This document shows, piece by piece, positions 7,823-13,525 of a stretch of 13,525 nt of DNA (its first letter is position 1; each line of letters starts with the position of its first letter). The stretch lies in assembly GCA_044866775.1 (NCBI GenBank), contig JBIOUG010000112.1:1-13525 (forward strand). Direction: 5' to 3'. The notes beneath the pieces were generated by a model. It saw nothing but the letters and a program-made list of their open reading frames with translations, was not told where the DNA came from and ran no database searches. The DNA is from DASUNQ01 sp044866775. GTDB taxonomy: Bacteria > Acidobacteriota > Thermoanaerobaculia > Multivoradales > UBA5704. The position numbers and the translations under genes are program-made.

Positions 7823-7857
7823 GGCGTCCCGCTGTCAGGGAGCCGCGGCGGGACGCC
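7823..7857 (-). terminator. Strong hairpin in the gap before the set 2 OMF gene
   Basis: GGCGTCCCGC at 7823-7832 pairs perfectly with GCGGGACGCC at 7848-7857 across a 15-nt loop. It lies downstream of the His-rich gene and upstream of the set 2 OMF in the direction of transcription. No T run follows on the minus strand, so it is a poor intrinsic terminator; an attenuator or an mRNA-stabilising stem that sets different expression of the two operon halves is an alternative. A direct repeat GGAGCCGCGGCG (7815-7826 and 7839-7850) overlaps it. Confidence 0.3.
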
Positions 7858-7891
7858 TCCGGCGGGCGCGCCGGAAGGTCAGGCAGGGGGA

Positions 7892-8290
7892 TCAGATGCG
7901 GAGGATGGCGGACGTGATGTCTGGAGGTGGGCCCGCGCCGCGGGCTAGCCGGGCGGGGCTGCCGCCACGCCATGAGATCGGCCGGGTCGCCAGCGCTCCC
8001 GCAGGGAACGCCGTCACGGCCGGCGGAACAGCGAGCGGCGGCGGTGCCGCCAGGCGCAACGGCGGCGAAGGCAGCATTCGGTGATCGTGGTCGGGCACTC
8101 CGTCAGGGTGTGCGTGCCCGTGCAGGAGGACGCGCGCCCATGCGGGCTCGTCGCGGTGATGGTGCACGGCGCCGCCGCCTGTGGGGTGGTGGTGATCGCC
8201 CGGAGCGAGCGCCGCCACCCACGCCATGCCCGGCAGCGCGAAGCTGCTCAGAAGCGCGAGGACGGCGGGGAAGTGTCGCGCGCGGGCCAT
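7892..8290 (-). CDS. Small exported histidine-rich protein, putative periplasmic metal binder
   Basis: The 132-residue product starts with a signal-peptide-like segment, RHFPAVLALLSSFALPGMAW (residues 5-24), with possible cleavage around 26-28. The mature part holds His clusters at 33-35 (DHHHP), 43-45 (VHHHRDE), 57/59/61 (HGHAH) and 68/70 (DHDHR): eleven His in about 40 residues, mixed with Asp. The second half is Pro/Ala-rich and uncharged-to-basic, ending PPPDITSAILRI. I know no named family; I have a vague, unverified memory of similar small proteins beside CusA/CzcA genes. The pattern fits binding Zn, Ni, Co or Cu in the periplasm and handing it to, or buffering it for, the flanking pumps (inference). 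It lies between the two RND sets, 92 bp after one and 105 bp before the next. An in-frame ATG upstream would add about 21 residues, but the signal peptide favours 8290. No Shine-Dalgarno is evident. Confidence 0.75.
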   Translation of the reverse strand: MARARHFPAVLALLSSFALPGMAWVAALAPGDHHHPTGGGAVHHHRDEPAWARVLLHGHAHPDGVPDHDHRMLPSPPLRLAAPPPLAVPPAVTAFPAGALATRPISWRGGSPARLARGAGPPPDITSAILRI

Positions 8291-8382
8291 GCACGGAGTC
8301 TGATGGAGCGCCGCGCGCCAGTCAACGTGAGCGCGGCTTGCGGCGCAATTCATGCCGCGGACGCGGAAGCGTCGCCTGTCAC
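8291..8382 (-). promoter_or_regulatory. Junction gap with weak candidate promoter for the His-rich gene
   Basis: On the minus strand, TTGACT (8320-8325) is followed after 17 nt by CAGACT (8297-8302), then 6 nt to the ATG at 8290. The -35 matches consensus at five of six positions; the -10 matches only at three. If real, transcription would begin at or next to the start codon, giving a leaderless message, which fits the missing ribosome-binding site. A 5-bp hairpin (GACGC/GCGTC, 8360-8373) lies just after the pump stop and has no T tract. Confidence 0.25.
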
Positions 8383-11300
8383 TCACCCTGCGAGCTCGCC
8401 GCCGGCGGCGCGCCGCCGCTCTTGGCGGCCTTGCCACCGCTCGCGCCATTGGGCGACGAGCTGGTAGACGGTGGGCAGGACGAGCAGGGTGAAGAGCGTC
8501 GAGGTGACGAGGCCGCCGACCATGACGACGGCGAGCGGCCGCTCGATCTCCGCGCCGTGGAGGCGGAGCACCAGGAGCGGCAGGAGGCCGAGGATGGCGC
8601 AGCCGGCGGTCATCAGCTTGGGGCGGACGCGGCCGATCGCGGCCTCGTGCAGCGCCTCGCGGAACGGCTTGCCCTCGGCCAGCAGGCCGCGGGTCTGGGT
8701 GACCAGCACGAGGCTGTTCTGGACCGCGATGCCGAAGAGGCCGATCAGCCCGACCAGCGACGAGACGTTCCAGGTCTCGCCGGCGAGCCAGAGGGCGACG
8801 ATGCCGCCGACGAAGGCCTGGGGCAGCGTGGCGAGGATGATCAGCGTCTCGGCGAAGGAGCCGAGCGCGAGATAGAGCAGCACCAGGACCGCGAACAGCG
8901 CCACCGTGATCGCCACCGTGAGAGAGCGCATCGCCCGCGCCTGGCTCTCGACCCGGCCGCCGACGTCGAAGTAGTACCCCGCCGGCAGCTCGAGCGCCGC
9001 CGCCAGCCGCTCGCGCACGGCGGCGGCGGTGCTTCCGAGATCGCGGCCGGCGACGCTCGCCTCGACCGCCACCCGGCGGCTTCCGGCCTCGCGCTGGATC
9101 GACGCCGGGCCGAAGGTCTCCTCGATGCGGGCGAGCTGCCCGAGCGGGATGCGGCTGCCTTGGCTGCCGTCGATGAGCAGGCTGCGCAGGCCGGCGAGGT
9201 CGTTGCGGCGGGCGTCGGCGAGGCGGACGACGAGGTCGAAGCGGCGCTGCCCGACCCAGACCTGCGACACCTCCTCGCCGGCCAGCGCGACGCGGACCGC
9301 GCCCACCACGTCGGCCGGCGTGAGGCCCACCCGCGCCACCGCCTCGCGGTCGACGGTGATTCGCACCTGCGGCAGCCCGACCAGGCTCTCGGCGCGCAGG
9401 TCGGCCACGCCGCGCACGCCCGCCATCAGGTCGCGCGCCCGCTGCGCCAGCGCCGCCAGCCGCTCGAGCTCCGGACCGTAGATGCGCACCTGAAGATCCG
9501 CGGGCGTCCCTCCCAGCCCCTCGTCGATGCGCATGCCGAGCGGCGTCGTGAAGAGCACCGTCACCCCGGGCACCTTCTCCAGGCGCTCGCGCATCGCCTC
9601 CTCCAGCTCCGCGAGCGAGCGGCGGCGCTCGGGCTTCAGGACCACCAGGACGTCCGAGAGCACGTGCGGCATCGGGTCCTCGGTGCGCTCGGCGCGGCCG
9701 GTCCGCCGCACCACCTCCGCCACCTCCGGGAACCCGCGCAGGATGTCCTCCACCCGATGGTTGCGCCGGTCCACCTCGTCGAGCGCCGTCTCGGGCGGCA
9801 GGAGCGTCTGGAGGAGCAGCGCCCCCTCGTCGAGCTGCGGCATGAAGTCGGTGCCGATGCGCAGCGCGAGCAGCAGCGCCGGCACGGTGACGGCGAGCGA
9901 GAGGGCGCTCACCAGCCCGGCGCGGCGCATCGACCAGGCGAGGGCCGGCGCGTAGACGCTCTTCAGGCGCCGCAGCAGCGCCACGTCCTCGGGGACGCCG
10001 GGGCGCGCCGGGCGCAGAAGGAAGCCGGAGAGCACCGGCACGAGCGTCAGGGCGAGGAGGAGCGAGGCAGCCATGGCGGCGACCACCGCGGCGGCCAGCG
10101 GCCGGTACATGCGCCCCTCGATCCCGGTCATGGCGAAGAGCGGCATGAAGACGGCGATCACGATCAAGGTGGCGAAGGCGATCGGCCGCGCGACCTCCGC
10201 CGCGGCGGCGAGCGCGATGCGCTGCCGGGGTTCCGCCGGTCTCCCCGACCGCGCCGCCTCGGTCAGCCGGTGGTAGACGTTCTCGACGACGATGATCGCC
10301 GCGTCCACCAGCAGGCCGATGGCGATGGCGAGGCCGCCCAGGGTCATGGTGTTGAGGCCGACCCCGGCGGGCTCGAGCAGCAGCCCGGCGAGAGCGATCG
10401 AGAGCGGCAGCGTCAGGGTGACGATGAGCGCCGCGCGAACGTTGCCGAGGAGAGCGAAGAGCACGCCGACGACCAGGAACGCCCCCAGCAGCACCGCCCG
10501 GCCGACCCCGCCCAGCGCCGCGCCCACGAGCGCGGCCTGGTCGTAGGTCACCCGCAGGGTGACCCCCGGCGGCAGCCCCTCCTGCAGGCCGGCGACCGCC
10601 GCCCGCACGCCGCGGGAGACGGTCACCGTGTCGGCCCCGAACTGCTTGACGACGCGGCAGTTGACGATCTCGGCCCCGAGCGCGTGGGCGAGCCCCCGGC
10701 GCACCGCCGGCGCTTCGCGCACCTCGGCCACGTCCCCGAGCATCACCGGCGTCGTGTCGCGCACCGCGACGACCGTGGCGCGCAGATCGGCCACCGTCCC
10801 GACGCGCCCCACCGCCCGCACCGTCCACTCGATCGGTCCCTGGACGAGGAAGCCGCCCGCCGCGTTCTCGTTGGCGCGCTCGACCGCCGCCAGCAGCTCG
10901 CCGAGCGTCACTCCCAGGGCGGCCATGCGCTCGGGATCGAGCTGGACCTGGAACTGGCGCAGATGTCCGCCGAGGGTCTCGACCGCCGCCACGCCGGGCA
11001 CGCTGAGCAGGCGGTTGCGCACCTCGAAGTCGGCGAGCTCGCGCAGCTCCATCAGCCCCGCCGCCCCGAGTGCGGCGGCCAGGGTGAGCTCCATGACCTC
11101 GTTCAAGCGCCCGGTCAGGCTGGAGACGAGCGGCGGCTCGGTCCCCGGCGGCAGCTCCCGGGCGGCCTGGTTGACCCGCTCGGCGACGAGCTGGCGCGAC
11201 AGGTAGTAGTCGGCGTCGGGCTCGAACTCGATGCGCACCTGCGCCACCCCGGCCTGGGCGCTCGAGCGGATGCGGCGCACCTCGGGCAGGCCGGCCAGCG

Positions 11301-11514
11301 CCACCTCGAGCGGGATGGCGACGCCGGTCTCCAGCTCCTCCGTGCTCATCGCCGGGTTCTGCACGAAGACGCTGAAGACCGGGGTCGCGAGGTCGGGGAA
11401 GACGTCGCGCTCGAGCTCGCGCAGGCGGGTGGCGCCGAGCGTCGCCGCCGCCAGCACGAGCAGCACGGTCAGCCCCGGACGGGCGAAGGAGGCGCGGATG
11501 AGCCGCTCGATCAT
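8383..11514 (-). CDS. Heavy-metal-efflux type RND pump (CusA/CzcA family), set 1
   Basis: The 1043-residue product is full length for the family: TM1 at about residues 11-30, porter loop 1 to about 335, TM2-6 at about 338-502, porter loop 2 to about 862 and TM8-12 at about 865-1020. The opening RLRELERDVFPDLATPVFSV is HME-like. The TM4 segment at 394-413 reads GLAIAIGLLVDAAIIVVENV, with Asp404 and Glu411 aligning with CzcA D408 and E415, and Ala398 at the CzcA D402 position, as in CusA. Loop 2 contains GMRIDEGLGGTPADLQVRIY (660-679), closer to the CzcA-type MRV-N-E region than to the CusA Met site. Its only Cys are Cys286 and Cys972. The pump is clearly paralogous to, not a recent copy of, the set 2 pump. 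The start ATG at 11514 follows the adaptor stop by 11 bp; the frame stays open upstream through the adaptor, but that is overlap in another frame. Exported metal is undetermined. Confidence 0.93.
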   Translation of the reverse strand: MIERLIRASFARPGLTVLLVLAAATLGATRLRELERDVFPDLATPVFSVFVQNPAMSTEELETGVAIPLEVALAGLPEVRRIRSSAQAGVAQVRIEFEPDADYYLSRQLVAERVNQAARELPPGTEPPLVSSLTGRLNEVMELTLAAALGAAGLMELRELADFEVRNRLLSVPGVAAVETLGGHLRQFQVQLDPERMAALGVTLGELLAAVERANENAAGGFLVQGPIEWTVRAVGRVGTVADLRATVVAVRDTTPVMLGDVAEVREAPAVRRGLAHALGAEIVNCRVVKQFGADTVTVSRGVRAAVAGLQEGLPPGVTLRVTYDQAALVGAALGGVGRAVLLGAFLVVGVLFALLGNVRAALIVTLTLPLSIALAGLLLEPAGVGLNTMTLGGLAIAIGLLVDAAIIVVENVYHRLTEAARSGRPAEPRQRIALAAAAEVARPIAFATLIVIAVFMPLFAMTGIEGRMYRPLAAAVVAAMAASLLLALTLVPVLSGFLLRPARPGVPEDVALLRRLKSVYAPALAWSMRRAGLVSALSLAVTVPALLLALRIGTDFMPQLDEGALLLQTLLPPETALDEVDRRNHRVEDILRGFPEVAEVVRRTGRAERTEDPMPHVLSDVLVVLKPERRRSLAELEEAMRERLEKVPGVTVLFTTPLGMRIDEGLGGTPADLQVRIYGPELERLAALAQRARDLMAGVRGVADLRAESLVGLPQVRITVDREAVARVGLTPADVVGAVRVALAGEEVSQVWVGQRRFDLVVRLADARRNDLAGLRSLLIDGSQGSRIPLGQLARIEETFGPASIQREAGSRRVAVEASVAGRDLGSTAAAVRERLAAALELPAGYYFDVGGRVESQARAMRSLTVAITVALFAVLVLLYLALGSFAETLIILATLPQAFVGGIVALWLAGETWNVSSLVGLIGLFGIAVQNSLVLVTQTRGLLAEGKPFREALHEAAIGRVRPKLMTAGCAILGLLPLLVLRLHGAEIERPLAVVMVGGLVTSTLFTLLVLPTVYQLVAQWRERWQGRQERRRAAGGELAG

Positions 11515-11525
11515 GGCATCGTCGC

Positions 11526-12728
11526 TCAGTGGTGGTGCTCGGCGCCGCCGCCCGCACGCTTCTCGGCCTCGGCGCGCAGGAGGAAGGCCCCCTCGTCGAT
11601 CACCAGCTCCTCCGGCGCCAGCCCGGAGAGGATCGCCACCTCGCCTCCCAGGTCGCGCCCGCGGCCCACCGGGCGCACCGCGAAGCGCCCGCGCCCGCGC
11701 GGCAGGAAGACGACCCAGCGGTCCTCCAGCCGTTGCAGCGCCGAGGCGGGGACCGCCACCACCTGGTCGCCGGCCGCGCCCGTCTCCAGCCACGCCGTGG
11801 CGAACATCCCCGGTTTGAGCCGGCCGGGATTCGGCAGCACGATGCGCACCGGCACGGTGCGCGAGTGCGGGTCGACCTCGCGCCCGATCCAGGCGATCTC
11901 ACCCGTAAAGCGCTGCCCCGGGAGCGCCGCGAGCGTGACCTGCGCGCCGGCGCCTTCGCGCAGGTGGACCGCGTGTTGCTCGGCGGCCTGCACCACCAGC
12001 CAGAGGCTCGACAGCTCGGCGATGCGGAAGAGGGTCTGCGCGGGGTCGACGCTCTGACCGCGGACCGCCTTGCGCTCCAGCACCGTGCCGGCGAGCGGCG
12101 CGCGCAGCAGGAAACGCGAGAGATCGAAGCCCGCCGGCAGCGCTGCCTCGCCGCCGACGCCGAGGGCGGCGAGGCCGGCACGCGTCGCCTGCACCTCGGC
12201 CTCGCTCGCGGCGAGCTCGGCCTCGGCCCGCTCGAGCTCGCCGCGGGAGACGATCCGCTCCTCCGCCAGGCCCCGCTTGCGCTCGACGGTCTGGCGCGCC
12301 AGCTCGGCGCGGGCGCGGGCCGCCGCGTGGTCGGCGCGGGCGCGTCCCAGCTCGGCGCTCTGCAGCTCGGCGAGCGGGGTGCCGCGGCCGACCGCGGCGC
12401 CCGGCTCGACGAGCAGGCGCAGCACCCGGGCCGGAATCGGCGATCCCACCTCGGCGTAGGCGCGCTCGTCGACCCGCAGCTCGCCCAAGGCCGTCACCCC
12501 CTCCCCTCCCGGGCGCAGCTCGGCAGCGAAGGTCGTCAGCTTCAGATCGCGCAGCATCTCGGGATCGAGCACCAGGAGCTCCTCGCCCGCTGACCCCGGC
12601 TCCGCGGCGTGGGTCTCCTCCGCGTGCCCGGCGCCCTCCTCTTCCTCGGCCACCTCGCTCCCGCCGCCGCCGCAGCCGGCGAGGAGGAGGAAGGCGGCGA
12701 GGAGCGTCGACCAGGGCTGCAATCTCAT
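11526..12728 (-). CDS. RND periplasmic adaptor (membrane fusion) lipoprotein, CzcB/CusB-like, set 1
   Basis: The 400-residue product has a clear lipoprotein signal, with lipobox LLAGC and Cys19 as the lipidated residue. A Gly then Glu/His-rich linker follows (EVAEEEEGAGHAEETHAAEP, 25-44), which could bind metal. The core starts near 50. The first lipoyl half is near 92-120 (VGSPIPARVLRLLVEPGAAV at 94-113), a helical hairpin runs over 122-190 (Ala/Arg/Glu-rich coiled coil), the second lipoyl half is LRAPLAGTVLERKAVRGQSV (208-227), the beta-barrel is at about 235-315 (SSLWLVVQAAEQHAVHLREG; GRLKPGMFATAWLET) and the membrane-proximal domain follows to about 385. The C-terminus is AEHHH. This is the usual compact adaptor, without the extra domain of the set 2 adaptor. 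Its ATG overlaps the OMF stop by 4 bp with TGGAGG 6 nt upstream, and the pump follows after 11 bp. Confidence 0.93.
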   Translation of the reverse strand: MRLQPWSTLLAAFLLLAGCGGGGSEVAEEEEGAGHAEETHAAEPGSAGEELLVLDPEMLRDLKLTTFAAELRPGGEGVTALGELRVDERAYAEVGSPIPARVLRLLVEPGAAVGRGTPLAELQSAELGRARADHAAARARAELARQTVERKRGLAEERIVSRGELERAEAELAASEAEVQATRAGLAALGVGGEAALPAGFDLSRFLLRAPLAGTVLERKAVRGQSVDPAQTLFRIAELSSLWLVVQAAEQHAVHLREGAGAQVTLAALPGQRFTGEIAWIGREVDPHSRTVPVRIVLPNPGRLKPGMFATAWLETGAAGDQVVAVPASALQRLEDRWVVFLPRGRGRFAVRPVGRGRDLGGEVAILSGLAPEELVIDEGAFLLRAEAEKRAGGGAEHHH

Positions 12729-13525
12729 GGCATGCCTCCAGCGGCCGCCGCGAGGTCGGCGCCCGCCAGCGCCGCGTCCCGCAGCCGGTCCAGATGGATG
12801 AGTCGGATCTCCAGGATCTCGCGCCGCAGGAGCAGGAACTCGCCGAGGTCGATCTCTCCCGCGTCGAGGCTCTTCGCCGCCAGCTCCGCGCTGTCGGCGA
12901 GCCCCGGCAGCGCCGTCTGCTCCAGCTCGCGCACCGCGTCGAGGCGCGCCGCGAGCGCCGCCGCGGCGTTGCGCAGCTCGGTCTCGGCCTGGGCGCGGGC
13001 GGCGGCGACCGCCCGGCGCAGCGCCTCGGCACGCGCCCGCCCGGCCGCCGCCACGGTCTGCCCGCGGTCGACCCAGGGCAGGGCGACGGCCACCCCTGCC
13101 ATCACCACGTCCGCGTCTTCCTCGCGCTCGTAGCCGCCGCGCACCCCGTAGGCCGGCCGGGCGAGCGCGCGCCCCAGCGCCACCTCGGCCTCGGCCTCGC
13201 GCAGCTCGGCGGCCAGCGTCCGCAAGTCGGGCCGCTCGTCGAGCCGCGCGAGGAGCGCGGCGAGCGGGGGCGGCGCGGCCGGCAGCGGGCCGCCGGAGGG
13301 CTCGATCTCCGCCTCGGGCGCGACCCCGGCCAGGGCCTTCAAGCGCGCCTTGGCAGCCGTCCGATCGGCGGCCGCCACCAGCTCCTCGGCCCGCGCCGCG
13401 GCCGCGGCCGTGCGCGCCCGGTTGCGCTCGAGGGCCGTCGCCTCGCCGGCTCGATAGCGCCGCTCCGTCGCGGCCAGCAGGCCGTCCACGGCCTCGCGGT
13501 CCTGGGCGCGGAACGCTTGGCGCTC
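12725..13525 (-). CDS. TolC/CzcC-like outer membrane factor, set 1, 5'-truncated
   Basis: The frame is open to the right edge, so the N-terminus and signal peptide lie outside; 266 C-terminal residues are seen. They contain long Ala/Glu/Arg-rich helices (for example RYRAGEATALERNRARTAAA) and the strand-turn-helix of the second OEP repeat: the strand segment ADVVMAGVAVALPWVDRGQT followed by AAAGRARAEALRRAV. The late helix AAKSLDAGEIDLGEFLLLRR, with its G-E-I-D-L-x-E-F-L pattern, is typical of CzcC/TolC second-half helices. The product should form the outer-membrane exit duct of set 1. It is the most 5' gene of the set that is visible. The stop overlaps the adaptor ATG by 4 bp. An ATG or GTG inside the window is not taken as the start because the helical OMF sequence continues to the edge. 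Confidence 0.88.
   Translation of the reverse strand, partial: ERQAFRAQDREAVDGLLAATERRYRAGEATALERNRARTAAAAARAEELVAAADRTAAKARLKALAGVAPEAEIEPSGGPLPAAPPPLAALLARLDERPDLRTLAAELREAEAEVALGRALARPAYGVRGGYEREEDADVVMAGVAVALPWVDRGQTVAAAGRARAEALRRAVAAARAQAETELRNAAAALAARLDAVRELEQTALPGLADSAELAAKSLDAGEIDLGEFLLLRREILEIRLIHLDRLRDAALAGADLAAAAGGMP

Noticed and set aside
8291..11557. Minus-strand frame that runs open from the set 1 adaptor region into the His-rich gene
   Set aside because: Upstream of 8290 it is an out-of-frame shadow of the pump, and protein-like sequence with a signal peptide begins only at 8290. A fusion is not supported.
11515..11793. 5' extension of the set 1 pump frame to 11793
   Set aside because: It would overlap most of the adaptor's C-terminal domain in another frame, and the translation there is not RND-like; the family start is at 11514.
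7927..12057. A very long open plus-strand frame (over 1300 codons) antisense to set 1
   Set aside because: It is opposite a full, well-conserved pump and adaptor. Its translation is low-complexity Arg/Gly/His/Gln-rich with no domain, as expected for the antisense of high-GC genes in which stop codons are rare.

Overview
The window is very GC-rich DNA, with G or C at nearly every third codon position. It encodes outer-membrane factors, lipoprotein adaptors with lipoboxes and RND pumps, so the host is a diderm (Gram-negative type) bacterium. The sequence alone does not fix the phylum; a GC-rich soil or sediment lineage such as Acidobacteriota, Myxococcota or a high-GC proteobacterium is a guess. 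No rRNA, tRNA, transposase, CRISPR array or phage gene was seen.

Left part (1-1866): a 5'-truncated DUF1259 (LppY/LpqO-type) protein on the plus strand meets, tail to tail with a 14-bp overlap, a minus-strand gene for a stand-alone chromate-resistance ChrB-type domain. After a 146-bp divergent gap comes a plus-strand class I SAM-dependent methyltransferase. It ends 10 bp from the stop of the first gene of the large minus-strand block.

Right part (1877-13525): two complete-looking tripartite RND efflux sets lie head to tail on the minus strand, each in the order outer-membrane factor, periplasmic adaptor lipoprotein, RND pump. In the direction of transcription, set 1 is the OMF (12725-13525, cut by the window edge), adaptor (11526-12728) and pump (8383-11514). 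A small exported histidine-rich protein (7892-8290) sits in the junction. Set 2 is the OMF (6566-7786), adaptor (4992-6569) and pump (1877-4981). Within both sets the OMF and adaptor genes overlap by ATGA and the adaptor-pump gaps are 10-11 bp, so each set is clearly an operon. The 92-bp and 105-bp gaps around the His-rich gene are where a promoter, terminator or processing site could separate the sets.

Both pumps carry the heavy-metal-efflux (CusA/CzcA-type) RND architecture. Both keep the TM4 Asp and Glu that align with CzcA D408 and E415, but have Ala where CzcA has D402. The metal substrate therefore cannot be read off. The His-rich protein, the His-ended adaptors and the nearby ChrB domain point to a metal or oxyanion stress region. 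No regulator, P-type ATPase or CusF-like chaperone is visible in the window.
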